From Pseudomonadota bacterium (lineage in GTDB: Bacteria > Pseudomonadota > Gammaproteobacteria > Burkholderiales > Thiobacillaceae), in NCBI GenBank assembly GCA_021802945.1, contig JAJZRE010000001.1, forward strand, positions 76,572-140,571: DNA of 64,000 nt, given 5' to 3'. Below the pieces are notes generated by a model. It was not told the origin of the DNA, made no database searches, and saw only the letters and a list, made by a program, of their open reading frames with translations. Position 1 is the first letter of the stretch, and the number at the start of each line of letters is the position of its first letter. Below, piece by piece: positions 31,697 to 40,911 of the stretch. The position numbers and the translations under genes are program-made.

Positions 31697-33289
31697 GTGC
31701 TCACCGCTTCCAGCATCACCCTGCAATTCGCCGCCAAGCCGCTGTTCGAGAACGTCAACGTCAAGTTCGGCGACGGCAACCGCTATGGCCTGATCGGCGC
31801 CAACGGCTGCGGCAAGTCGACCTTCATGAAGATCCTCGCCGGCGAGCTGGAGCCGACCGCCGGCAACGTCGCGCTCGACCCCGGCGAGCGCATGGCCTGG
31901 CTGCGACAGGACCAGTTCGGCTACGAGGACCAGCGCGTGCTCGACGTGGTGCTGCAGGGCCACGCCGAGATGTGGCGGGTGATGCAGGAAAAGGACGCCA
32001 TCTACATGAACCCGGAGGCAAGCGAGGCGGACTACCTGCACGCCGCCGAACTGGAAGCCCGCTTCGGCGAGATGGGCGGCTACGACGCCGAGGCGCGCGC
32101 CGGCGAACTGCTGCTCGGCGTCGGCATCCCCACCGGGCAGCACAGCGGCACCATGAGCCAGATCGCCCCCGGCTTCAAGCTGCGCGTGCTGCTGGCGCAG
32201 GCGCTGTTTTCCAAGCCCGACATCCTGCTGCTCGACGAGCCCACCAACAACCTCGACATCAACACCATCCGCTGGCTGGAAAACGTGCTGAACGAGAGCA
32301 ACGCGACCATCGTCGTCATCTCGCACGACCGCCATTTCCTCAATCAGGTCTGCACCCACATGGCCGACCTCGACTACGGCACCATCAAGGTGTGGCCGGG
32401 CAACTACGACGACTACATGCTGGCGTCTTCCGAAGCCAAGGCGCGCCAGGCCGCGGCGAACGCGCGGGCCAAGGACAAGGTCGCCGAGCTGCAGGAATTC
32501 GTGCGCCGCTTCTCGGCCAACAAGTCGAAGGCGCGCCAGGCCACCAGCCGCATGAAGATGATCGACAAGATCAAGATCGAGGACTTCAAGCCGAGCTCGC
32601 GGCAGAACCCCTACATCCGCTTCGAACCGGAGAAGGCGCTGCACCGCCGCGCGCTCGAGGTCGAGAATCTCAAGTTCGGCTACGATGGCGCGCCGCTGTT
32701 CAGCAACCTCGGCTTCTCGCTGGAGGCCGGCGAGAAGATGGCCGTCATCGGCGGCAACGGCGTCGGCAAGACGACGCTGATGAAGCTCCTGATGGGCGAA
32801 TTGACGCCGCAATACGGCGAGATTCGCTGGAGCGAAAACGCCAACGTCGGCTATTTCTCGCAGGACCACGTTTCCGACTTCGACAGCGATCTCAACCTCA
32901 CCGACTGGATGCACCAGTGGACCCAGCCCGGCGACGACGAGCAGGTGCTGCGCGGCATCCTCGGGCGCCTGCTGTTCTCCGGCGACGACGTCAAGAAATC
33001 GGTGCGCGTGCTGTCCGGCGGCGAGAAGGGCCGCATGCTCTACGGCAAGCTGATGCTCGGCCGCCACAACGTGCTGGTGATGGACGAGCCGACCAACCAC
33101 ATGGACATGGAATCGATCGAGTCGCTCAACCTCGCGCTCGACCTGTTCAAGGGCACGCTGATCTTCGTCTCGCACGACCGCCAGTTCGTGTCCAGTCTCG
33201 CCACCCGCATCCTCGAGATCACGCCCGAGGGCGTCGAGTTCTACATGGGCACCTACGACGAATATCTGCATTCGAAGGGTCTCGAATGA
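31697..33289 (+). CDS. ABC-F family ATPase (YbiT-like)
   Basis: Two ABC domains ([32 protein letters not shown]), [28 protein letters not shown] start. Confidence 0.9.
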   Translation: MLTASSITLQFAAKPLFENVNVKFGDGNRYGLIGANGCGKSTFMKILAGELEPTAGNVALDPGERMAWLRQDQFGYEDQRVLDVVLQGHAEMWRVMQEKDAIYMNPEASEADYLHAAELEARFGEMGGYDAEARAGELLLGVGIPTGQHSGTMSQIAPGFKLRVLLAQALFSKPDILLLDEPTNNLDINTIRWLENVLNESNATIVVISHDRHFLNQVCTHMADLDYGTIKVWPGNYDDYMLASSEAKARQAAANARAKDKVAELQEFVRRFSANKSKARQATSRMKMIDKIKIEDFKPSSRQNPYIRFEPEKALHRRALEVENLKFGYDGAPLFSNLGFSLEAGEKMAVIGGNGVGKTTLMKLLMGELTPQYGEIRWSENANVGYFSQDHVSDFDSDLNLTDWMHQWTQPGDDEQVLRGILGRLLFSGDDVKKSVRVLSGGEKGRMLYGKLMLGRHNVLVMDEPTNHMDMESIESLNLALDLFKGTLIFVSHDRQFVSSLATRILEITPEGVEFYMGTYDEYLHSKGLE

Positions 33290-34119
33290 CGAGCAATCCT
33301 CTCCCCGACCCTCCCCCGCTTGCGGGGGAGGGGGCGACCGGTGCGCTACGCGCGCCCAAACCGATTGACGAAGTCGTCGTCATCGGCCTGGGCCAGCTCG
33401 GCCGGGTGTTTGCCGGCGGCCTGCTGCGCAGCGGCCATACCGTGGTGCCGGTCAACCGCGGCGACGACCTGTTCACCGTCGCGCACGCGCATCCCGAGCC
33501 CGCGCTGGTACTGGTCGCGGTAGCCGAGAACGATCTGCACACGGTGCTGGCGGCGATGCCCGGCGCGTGGCGGACGCATGTCGCGCTGATCCAGAACGAG
33601 CTCTTGCCGCGCGACTGGGAAAAATACCGTTACACCGACCCCACGGTGATCTCGGTGTGGTTCGAGAAGAAGAAGGGCACAGACGCCAGGCCGCTGATTG
33701 CGTCGCCGGCCGCCGGCCCGGGCGCCGCGCTGCTGTGCCGTGCACTTGCCTCGATCGAGCTGCCGTGCCGCGAAGTGGCCCCGGGCGACGAACTGTTGTT
33801 CGAACTGGTGCGGAAAAACGTCTACATCCTCACCACGAACATCGCGGGGCTGCAAACCGGCGGCACGGTGTCGCAGCTGTGGGCGCAGCACGAAGCCTTC
33901 GCGCGGCGGGTGGCGAACGAGGTGATGGACATCCAGGATGCGCTGACCGGCATGAAGCACGATCGCGACAGACTCGTCGCCGGCATGCTCGAGGCCTTCG
34001 ACGGCGATCCCGAGCACGGCTGCACCGGCCGCTCGGCGCCAGCGCGGCTGGCGCGTGCCCTGCAGCAGGCCGATGCCTTCGGCCTTGCGGTGCCCACCCT
34101 GCGCGCGCTGGCGGGCTAG
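33286..34119 (+). CDS. Rossmann-fold NAD(P)-binding / ketopantoate-reductase-like protein
   Basis: [36 protein letters not shown] overlaps the stop of the ABC-F gene; true N-terminus uncertain. Confidence 0.6.
   Translation: MTSNPLPDPPPLAGEGATGALRAPKPIDEVVVIGLGQLGRVFAGGLLRSGHTVVPVNRGDDLFTVAHAHPEPALVLVAVAENDLHTVLAAMPGAWRTHVALIQNELLPRDWEKYRYTDPTVISVWFEKKKGTDARPLIASPAAGPGAALLCRALASIELPCREVAPGDELLFELVRKNVYILTTNIAGLQTGGTVSQLWAQHEAFARRVANEVMDIQDALTGMKHDRDRLVAGMLEAFDGDPEHGCTGRSAPARLARALQQADAFGLAVPTLRALAG
33299..33336. repeat. REP-like palindrome CTCCCCGACCCTCCCCCGCTTGCGGGGGAGGGGGCG
   Basis: CCCTCCCCCG-CTTG-CGGGGGAGGG perfect 10-bp stem lying inside the 5' end of ORF 33286..34119. Confidence 0.7.
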
Positions 34120-34144
34120 GCGCGTTTCGCAGCCAGACTGCCGC

Positions 34145-34621
34145 TCAGATCGCGTGCCCTTTCGGCTTTTTCCCATCCCCGCCATAGACGCCCGCGTGGT
34201 CGAACGGCAGCCACCGGGATGAGCGGTCGGTTTTGACCCGGCCCCTGATGCGGTAGGGCACGCCGTCCTTCAGGCGTTCGGGCGGCAGGGTCCTGAGCTG
34301 CCGGATCAGGTCCTCCGATTGCGTCACCGCATCGATCTGCAGCACGGTGCTCGATGCCGCCGGGATCAGCATGCCGGTGTGCGACACGCTTTTCGCAAAC
34401 GGCTGCCCGTTCACCTCCAACTCGAAGTCCAGCGCCTCGATCGTCAGATCGAAATCGTTCGGATTGCTCACTCGCAAGCCGACGTTGAAATGCTGCTCGA
34501 AGAGCCCGAGGCGCTTGATGTCGACGCCGGCCACGCTCACCCTGGGCGGCGCCGCATTCATCGGCAGGCCGGAACAGGCAGCGAGCGCAAACGAAAGCAG
34601 CAGAACCCGGAGCCGGCGCAT
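34145..34621 (-). CDS. LEA type 2 (LEA14-like/WHy) lipoprotein
   Basis: Lipobox ALAACSG; LFEQHFNVGLRVSNPNDFDLTIEALDFELEVNGQPFAKSVS. Confidence 0.8.
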   Translation of the reverse strand: MRRLRVLLLSFALAACSGLPMNAAPPRVSVAGVDIKRLGLFEQHFNVGLRVSNPNDFDLTIEALDFELEVNGQPFAKSVSHTGMLIPAASSTVLQIDAVTQSEDLIRQLRTLPPERLKDGVPYRIRGRVKTDRSSRWLPFDHAGVYGGDGKKPKGHAI

Positions 34622-34631
34622 GGGGCATCCC

Positions 34632-35513
34632 CTATCGAAGCTCGGCCAGCAGCCGCGTCATCATGCGATGCGCCTGCGCTGCGTAGCCGCCGCCAAACAG
34701 GTTGGCGTGGTTGAGTACGTGGTACAGATTGTAGAGCATGCGGCGCACCGGATAACCGGGATCGAGCGGCCAGGCCTCGCGGTAGGCGGCGTGGAACGCC
34801 GGGGCGAATCCGCCGAACAGTTCGCTCATCGCCAGGTCGCACTCGCGGTCGCCGACATAGCTCGCCGGGTCGAAGATGGCCGGCGTGCCATCGGCCAGAA
34901 ACCCGTGATTGCCGCCCCACAGGTCGCCATGCAGCAGCGACGGGACCGGGCGGTACGCGACGAAGAGTCCTTCGAGCCGCGCCATCAGCGCCTCGCCGTC
35001 CCGCTGCAGGGCGCCGCCGTAGCCGTTCCGTGCCGCGAGTTCCAGCTGAAAGCCGAGCCGCCGCTCGCGCCAGAAGTCGACCCAGTCCTCCATCGGGCCA
35101 TTCGGCTGCGCCGTGGCGCCGATCCAGTTGTCGCACGCGCCGCCGAAGCGGGCGGCGCCGGCACGGTGCTGCTGCGCCAGTTGACGCCCCAGCTGCGCGG
35201 CGTCGCCGTGCGGCCGCAACGGCAGATGTTCGAGCACGAGATACGCCTTGCCGCCGGCGGTGCCGTGGCAGACCACCCGCGGCACGCGCACCGCGTTCGC
35301 CGCCGAGAGGTCGGCCAGCCCCGCCGCTTCCGCCTCGAACATGGCGAGCCGGGCAGCCGGCTGGGTCTTGACGAAATAGGTGCGCGTGCCGTCGCCGAAC
35401 GTGAACGCTTCGCTGATGTCGCCGCCGTGCATGGGCCGCGCCTCCAGCGCCGCGAAAGGCGCGCCGCTGGCACGGCTGATGGCGGCGGCGAGCGCCGCAT
35501 GGAAAACGCTCAT
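34632..35513 (-). CDS. Fructosamine kinase family protein
   Basis: GGDISEAFTFGDGTRTYFVKTQPA, PSLLHGDLWGGNHGFLADGTPAIFDPASYVGDRECDLAMSELFGGF. Confidence 0.88.
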   Translation of the reverse strand: MSVFHAALAAAISRASGAPFAALEARPMHGGDISEAFTFGDGTRTYFVKTQPAARLAMFEAEAAGLADLSAANAVRVPRVVCHGTAGGKAYLVLEHLPLRPHGDAAQLGRQLAQQHRAGAARFGGACDNWIGATAQPNGPMEDWVDFWRERRLGFQLELAARNGYGGALQRDGEALMARLEGLFVAYRPVPSLLHGDLWGGNHGFLADGTPAIFDPASYVGDRECDLAMSELFGGFAPAFHAAYREAWPLDPGYPVRRMLYNLYHVLNHANLFGGGYAAQAHRMMTRLLAELR

Positions 35514-36730
35514 GGCCCGACCAGCGGCCGGATGCGCACGCCGAGCGCGGCATGGGCGCGGCGCAAGGCGGCTTCGGCCTGCTGCGGCGTGGCGGCGCGG
35601 CTGAAGAGAAATCCCAGATAAGCCGCGCCCTCGGGCGGCGGCGCGACCAGCTGCCCGGGATGCGCGGTGATCTCGACGCCGGTGAGATGCGGCACGGCGC
35701 GCGCCGCGTCGAGGCCGTCGACGCCCTGAAAAATCCCGCTGGCCGGGATGGGGATCATCATCACGCCGGCGGCGCTGTCGTTCGCCGGCGCCGGTACAGG
35801 CAGGCCGACGGCGTGGCGCAGCACGATCTCCGCCGTGTCCATGCCGAGCGTGGCAGCGAGCATCCGTCCGCACAGGCCGCCGATGCCGCGCGGCGCGATT
35901 TCGAGCAGCGACACGCCGCCGTCGTTGACCCGCGCTTCCGCATGAACCACCCCTTCCGTCACGCCGGCGGCCACGCAGGCGCGCTCGACCGCGCCGGCGA
36001 GTTCGCGCTGCGTCGCCGGCGGCAGGCGGGAGGGCGTGATGTAGAGCGTTTCCTCGAAATAGGGGCCATCGAGCGGATCGGGTTTGTCGAACACGGCGAG
36101 CACCCGCAAGTCGCCGCCGGACAGCACGCCGTCGAGCGCGACCTCGACGCCCGGGATGAAGCGCTCGACCAGCAAATCGTCCCGGTCGCGCTGCGCGCGC
36201 GCCTGGATGCGCTCGACCTGCTTCAGCGCCCGCGCGAGCTGGCCGGCATCGTCCACGCGGATCACGCCGCGGCTGGCGTTCAGCCGGCGTGCCTTCACCA
36301 CCAGCGGAAAACCCAGCGCCGCTGCGGCGTTCGCATCGTCGCCCTTGACCCTGACAAATGCGGGGTGCGGCAGGCCGGCGGCCTGCTGCATCTGGCGAAA
36401 GCGCAGCTTGTCGGTGAGCATGGCCACGGCCTCGGGCGGATTGCCCGGCAGATTCAACGCAACACGCAGTTGCGCCGCCAGCGCCTGCCCGCGATCGTCC
36501 GCCGCCAGCACCGCATCAACCGGCTGTTTCAATGCCTGCAATACTTGCGGCAAGGCGCGTTCGGGCTGGTCGAACGGCACGCTCATCAGCGGCGGCAGGC
36601 CCCACGCCGGTGCGAGCCGGGGGCAGTAGTCGGCGCAGGCGACGAGCTCGATGTTCAGCCGCGCGGCGGCGGCGATGAAGTCCTGGTTGGCGTAGCCCGC
36701 GGCAGGGAGCAGCAGCAGAAGGCGCGGCAT
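35510..36730 (-). CDS. ATP-grasp domain protein
   Basis: GFPLVVKARRLNASRGVIRVDD, VERFIPGVEVALDGVLSGGDLRVLAVFDKPDP, SLLEIAPRGIGGLCGRML. Confidence 0.85.
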   Translation of the reverse strand: MPRLLLLLPAAGYANQDFIAAAARLNIELVACADYCPRLAPAWGLPPLMSVPFDQPERALPQVLQALKQPVDAVLAADDRGQALAAQLRVALNLPGNPPEAVAMLTDKLRFRQMQQAAGLPHPAFVRVKGDDANAAAALGFPLVVKARRLNASRGVIRVDDAGQLARALKQVERIQARAQRDRDDLLVERFIPGVEVALDGVLSGGDLRVLAVFDKPDPLDGPYFEETLYITPSRLPPATQRELAGAVERACVAAGVTEGVVHAEARVNDGGVSLLEIAPRGIGGLCGRMLAATLGMDTAEIVLRHAVGLPVPAPANDSAAGVMMIPIPASGIFQGVDGLDAARAVPHLTGVEITAHPGQLVAPPPEGAAYLGFLFSRAATPQQAEAALRRAHAALGVRIRPLVGP

Positions 36731-36737
36731 GATGCGG

Positions 36738-38156
36738 TCAGAAGCTGGCGAGCTGGGTTTCGGTCGGCTCGGCGCAGCAGTACCACGGCTCGGAGTGATG
36801 CGGGATGGCTGCGCCGAATTGCGCCGGATCGAACGGCGGCACCGGCTCGCCCAGCGCCGCGTGGGTACGCGCCCAGATGCCGGCGAACACCTCGGCGCGC
36901 GGCAACGCGGCTTTCTCGGCGTCCATCACCCACGCCATGATCTCGCCCTGCAGGGCATCGACGCGCGGGTCGCCGGCCTGCCACGGGTAGCCCAGCATGG
37001 CCTCGTCGAAGGCGCCGACACGCGCGGAAAAATCGGGCAGGTGCAGCAGATGGGAGCCCTGCGGCACCAGCAGGCGGATCGCCAGCTGCACCGGCGGCAC
37101 GGCTTCGACCAGCTTGAGCCGGAGCAGCGTGGCGAGCAGCTCGCGATAGCCCGTCAGCGTCGTCCATGGGGTGAAGGGAACGAAGGTGGGCGCGAGCGCA
37201 ATGCCGAGCGTGCGGCAGTGCGCCAGCGCCGCTTCGAAATCCGCCCGGGTGTGACCCTTGGCGAGGCGGTCGAGGATCGCGTCGTCGACCGCCTCGACCG
37301 CGGTGACGATGAACAGCAGGCCGCATCCTTTAAGGCGTGGCAGCAGGTCGGCGTGATTCAGCAGATGTTCGACCTTGATCGTGGCGTCCCAGGTCAGATC
37401 GGGGAATCGCGCGTGCAGCGCCTCGGCCACTTTCAGCGCGTGCATCGGCCCGTTCAGGAAATCGGGATCGCCGAAGCTGATGTGCTGCGCGCCCGCTTCA
37501 ACCTGCTGCGCGATGTCGGCCAATGCCGTTTCCACCGGCACGATGCGGAACTTGCCTTCGTACACCGGCACGACCGGGCAGTGGCGGCACAGGTGCTTGC
37601 AGCCGCGGCTGGCCTCGGCGAAGCCCGTGACTTTTTCCGTGCCGTCGGCCAGGATCAGCTTGGCGTAGCGCTGCAGGGCGGGCAGGCTGCGCCGGTCGGG
37701 CAACAGGAATTCGATCTTGTCGCGCCGCACCACGGCTTCGGCCGGCGCGACCCCGGACTCCACCCAGGCCAGCAGATCAGGTTCGGATTCGCCGCCAAAG
37801 ATCGCGTCCACGCCGAGGCTTTTCAGCCACGCGGCGTTGGCGGGCGCATACAGGCCGAACGCGGCGATGCGGGCGCGCGGCGCGAGGACACGGATCTTCG
37901 GCAGGGCGGCGGCGGCAATCCGCGTGGCGGTGTGCATGCCCAGATAGATCGCCACATGGCCGGCGTCCGCAAAAGTGGCCGCATCGAGTTTCTGTTGCGA
38001 CAGGTCGACGCAGGCGACGGTGATGTTCGCGCGCCCGAACCACGCGGCCGGCTGGGCCAGATTGAACGGTTGCCGGCCGAGTTCGTAGGGGCTCACCAAA
38101 ACAACACGCGCCCCGAGAGGCGCGCGTACAGGTGCCGCGCAGGAACGGCTCAGCAC
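36738..38156 (-). CDS. Radical SAM protein with C-terminal CCAEP tail (CUAEP/CCAEP-tail radical SAM family)
   Basis: EASRGCKHLCRHCPVVPVY (CxxxCxxC), B12-binding-like N-terminus, C-terminus SEPWYCCAEPTETQLASF*; start uncertain. Confidence 0.85.
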   Translation of the reverse strand: MLSRSCAAPVRAPLGARVVLVSPYELGRQPFNLAQPAAWFGRANITVACVDLSQQKLDAATFADAGHVAIYLGMHTATRIAAAALPKIRVLAPRARIAAFGLYAPANAAWLKSLGVDAIFGGESEPDLLAWVESGVAPAEAVVRRDKIEFLLPDRRSLPALQRYAKLILADGTEKVTGFAEASRGCKHLCRHCPVVPVYEGKFRIVPVETALADIAQQVEAGAQHISFGDPDFLNGPMHALKVAEALHARFPDLTWDATIKVEHLLNHADLLPRLKGCGLLFIVTAVEAVDDAILDRLAKGHTRADFEAALAHCRTLGIALAPTFVPFTPWTTLTGYRELLATLLRLKLVEAVPPVQLAIRLLVPQGSHLLHLPDFSARVGAFDEAMLGYPWQAGDPRVDALQGEIMAWVMDAEKAALPRAEVFAGIWARTHAALGEPVPPFDPAQFGAAIPHHSEPWYCCAEPTETQLASF

Positions 38157-38159
38157 AGC

Positions 38160-38558
38160 TTATTTCCCTTTGGGCCGCTGCTCGAACATCTTGGAAATGC
38201 CGGGGTCGCGCGAGGCGCCGGCGGCTTCCATGCGCTTGAGGTATTCGTCCCACAAGGCGGCCTGATTGACGCCGAGATCGTACAGATATTCCCAGGAATA
38301 AATCCCGGTATCGTGGCCGTCGGAAAAGAAGAAGTTGATGCCGTACAGGCCGACCGGTTCGGCGGCATTGATCAGCACTTCGCGCTTGCCGACCTGCAGC
38401 ACCTCCTGGCCGGGGCCGTGGCCGCGCACCTCGGCGGACGGCGAATAGACGCGCAGGAATTCGAACGGCATCTCGAAACGCGCGCCGTCGGTGAAGGCGA
38501 TTTCCAGCTTGCGCGAAGCCTGATGCAACTTGATGTCGGTAGGGGTGGGATGGGCCAT
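38160..38558 (-). CDS. DUF971 (GBBH-like N-terminal domain) protein
   Basis: MAHPTPTDIKLHQASRKLEIAFTDGARFEMPFEFLRVYSPSAEVRGHGPGQEVLQVGKREV. Confidence 0.85.
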   Translation of the reverse strand: MAHPTPTDIKLHQASRKLEIAFTDGARFEMPFEFLRVYSPSAEVRGHGPGQEVLQVGKREVLINAAEPVGLYGINFFFSDGHDTGIYSWEYLYDLGVNQAALWDEYLKRMEAAGASRDPGISKMFEQRPKGK

Positions 38559-38661
38559 GTCTGAAACACTCGAAATGAACTTCAGCGCCAAGTTTAAACC
38601 CGCCGTGCGGAGTTTAAACCCTTGCGTGACAAGGGACTGAAGCCAACTGTGACCGGAAAAC

Positions 38662-38738
38662 TGGCGCGCCCGGCGCGATTCGAACGCACGACCCCTGCCT
38701 TCGGAGGGCAGTACTCTATCCAGCTGAGCTACGGGCGC
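38662..38738 (-). tRNA. tRNA-Arg (anticodon CCG), CCA encoded
   Basis: Minus strand GCGCCCGTAGCTCAGCTGGATAGAGTACTGCCCTCCGAAGGCAGGGGTCGTGCGTTCGAATCGCGCCGGGCGCGCCA; anticodon loop CTCCGAA; TTCGAAT T-loop; 7-bp acceptor GCGCCCG/CGGGCGC. Confidence 0.95.
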
Positions 38739-38862
38739 CAAGAGCCGCGAAGCATAGCGTTTTTGCCACGCGGCGTCCATCCGCCGGGCGCGCCGCCCTT
38801 TCCTGTCAGGGTGGGTTTCCTTATAATCGCGGCTTTCGATGCCACCCCCCAAGGATACTTTC

Positions 38863-39672
38863 ATGGCCGATTCGCACGCCAAGATGACTCAAGCCACGCC
38901 GCAGGAGATCATCATTTCCGTTCTTGCCGGATTGTTCGCACCGCTGCTGGCGATATTTCTGGTCGTTCAACTGGTGCTGAGCATTCAGCACAAGCACCAG
39001 GCCGACACCACCAGCGAGGCCGCGCAGAAAGCCACGCTCGACCGCATCAAGCCGTTCGCGACGCTGGTCGCGCTCGACGCCAATGCGCCCAAGGTCGAGA
39101 AGTCCGGCCAGGAAGTCTTCGAGGCCGTGTGCACCACCTGTCACACGCCCGGCGCACTCGGCGCACCCAAGTTCGGCAACAAGGGGGACTGGGGGCCGCG
39201 TATCGCCCAGGGCTACGAGACCCTGATCAAGCATGCCCTCGAAGGCATCCGCCAGATGCCCCCGCGTGGCGGCGACGGTGACCTGTCGGATACGGAAGTG
39301 GCGCGCGCGGTGGCTTACATGGCCGATGCAGCCGGCGCCAAGTTCAAGGCACCGGAAGCCGCGGCGCCCGCCGCGCCCGCTGCCGCAGGGGCTGCGGGGG
39401 GGGCCGCGCCCAAGGCCGATCCGGCCAAGGGCAAGGCCGTCTATGAAGCCAATTGCGCGGCCTGTCACGCCACTGGCGTGGCCGGTGCGCCCAAGATGGG
39501 CGACAAGGCAGCCTGGGGCCCGCGCGTGAAGCAGGGCTATGCAACGCTCTACAGCCATGCGCTGAACGGCATCCGCGGCATGCCCGCCAAAGGCGGCAAC
39601 GCCGGCCTGTCCGAAGCCGATCTCGCCAACGCAGTCGGTTACCTGATGACACAAGGGGGCGGCAAGCTGTAA
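38863..39672 (+). CDS. Diheme cytochrome c5-family protein, membrane-anchored
   Basis: CTTCH and CAACH motifs, two c5-like repeats (GAPKxGxKxxWGPR...RxMPPRGG / MPAKGG). Confidence 0.9.
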   Translation: MADSHAKMTQATPQEIIISVLAGLFAPLLAIFLVVQLVLSIQHKHQADTTSEAAQKATLDRIKPFATLVALDANAPKVEKSGQEVFEAVCTTCHTPGALGAPKFGNKGDWGPRIAQGYETLIKHALEGIRQMPPRGGDGDLSDTEVARAVAYMADAAGAKFKAPEAAAPAAPAAAGAAGGAAPKADPAKGKAVYEANCAACHATGVAGAPKMGDKAAWGPRVKQGYATLYSHALNGIRGMPAKGGNAGLSEADLANAVGYLMTQGGGKL

Positions 39673-39739
39673 ACCAACCGGGTTGCGCGAAACGGGTATC
39701 GCACCCGACGCGCACCGGGCCGACAAGGAGGCAGCGACC

Positions 39740-40174
39740 ATGAAATACGTCACGCTTCTGAGCACGCTGGCAACGCTGGCGCTGGCGGCCTGCGACAACG
39801 CCGAAAAAGCACGGGCGACGACAGAAGCATCGCCAGCCCGTGTTCAACCCTCCGTCACCGCCGAACCCGAGTCGCCCGCCCTGCAGGCCGTTGCAGCGGG
39901 TGACGCCTCATCCGCTGCAGTCAAGCCCGGCCTCGCGCACGGCGAGCACATCTATCGTCAGGCCTGCGCCTTCTGCCATGACAGGGGACTGACCGGAGCG
40001 CCGAAAATCGGCGATGCCGGGGCCTGGAGTCCGCGCCTGGCGCAAGGCATGGACACCCTCTACGCCTCGGCCCTGCAAGGCAGGAATGCCATGCCGGCCA
40101 GAGGAGGCAACCCGTCGCTGGCGGATGCCGACATCCGCGCGGCGGTCGACTATCTCGCCGCACGCGCAAGCTGA
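39740..40174 (+). CDS. Cytochrome c5-like lipoprotein (one heme)
   Basis: Lipobox ALAAC; CAFCH; GAPKIGDAGAWSPRLAQGMDTLYASALQGRNAMPARGG. Confidence 0.88.
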   Translation: MKYVTLLSTLATLALAACDNAEKARATTEASPARVQPSVTAEPESPALQAVAAGDASSAAVKPGLAHGEHIYRQACAFCHDRGLTGAPKIGDAGAWSPRLAQGMDTLYASALQGRNAMPARGGNPSLADADIRAAVDYLAARAS

Positions 40175-40911
40175 TGCCGAGCCTGCCGCGCGTCTGCCCG
40201 CAATGCGGAAGCGACAGGATTCGCAGCGGGTCGCTGCACGCCCATGACGGTGTACGCCACCTGCTCCTGCATATGCCGCTTCGCTGCCGCGACTGCCGCC
40301 ATCGTTTCTGGACGTTCAACCCGCTGAAGCCGGTGCTACTGCTGGCCGTCGTCGGCGCGCTGATTGGCGTGACCGCCTGGATTGCGCGCGGCCTGCACGC
40401 CGCCATCCCTGCCACGCCAATGCCTGCGAGTCTGCCGCACACCCGGGCGGAGCAAGGGGATGCCCATGCCCAACTGCAATTGGGCCTGCGCTACGCCGAG
40501 GGCGACGGCGTGATCCAGAACGACAAGGAAGCGGCCAAGTGGTTTGCCCTGGCCGCCCAGCGGGGACTGACCGAAGCGCAGTATCGTTACGGTCTTGCCC
40601 TGCTGCAGGGACGAGGAGTATTGCAGGATTACCGCGCGGCCTTCACCTGGATCGAAAAACCCGCAAAACGCGGTGACGCCCGGGCCCAGTTCAGCCTGGG
40701 CGAACTCTACCGCTACGGAACCGGTACCGCGATCGACAAGGCCCGCGCCTACCTGTGGTACAACCTCGCCGCCGCACAGGGCGTGGAGGCCGCTGCCAAG
40801 GCACGCGACAGCCTGGTGTGGCAGCTGAAACCCGAGCAGATTGCAGCGATGCAGGACGAGGCGCGCCGCATGACCCATGACACCGATCCCGACCCCGCTG
40901 CCCACCCTTAG
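40174..40911 (+). CDS. Zinc-ribbon + TM + Sel1-repeat protein
   Basis: N-terminal CPQCGSDRI...CRDCRHRFW zinc ribbon; Sel1 repeats (GDAHAQLQLGLRYAEGDGVIQNDKEAAKWFALAA). Confidence 0.82.
   Translation: MPSLPRVCPQCGSDRIRSGSLHAHDGVRHLLLHMPLRCRDCRHRFWTFNPLKPVLLLAVVGALIGVTAWIARGLHAAIPATPMPASLPHTRAEQGDAHAQLQLGLRYAEGDGVIQNDKEAAKWFALAAQRGLTEAQYRYGLALLQGRGVLQDYRAAFTWIEKPAKRGDARAQFSLGELYRYGTGTAIDKARAYLWYNLAAAQGVEAAAKARDSLVWQLKPEQIAAMQDEARRMTHDTDPDPAAHP

Noticed and set aside
31502-33271. 589-aa minus-strand ORF spanning the MITE-like element
   Set aside because: Antisense to the ABC-F gene; not a transposase, no catalytic motif seen.
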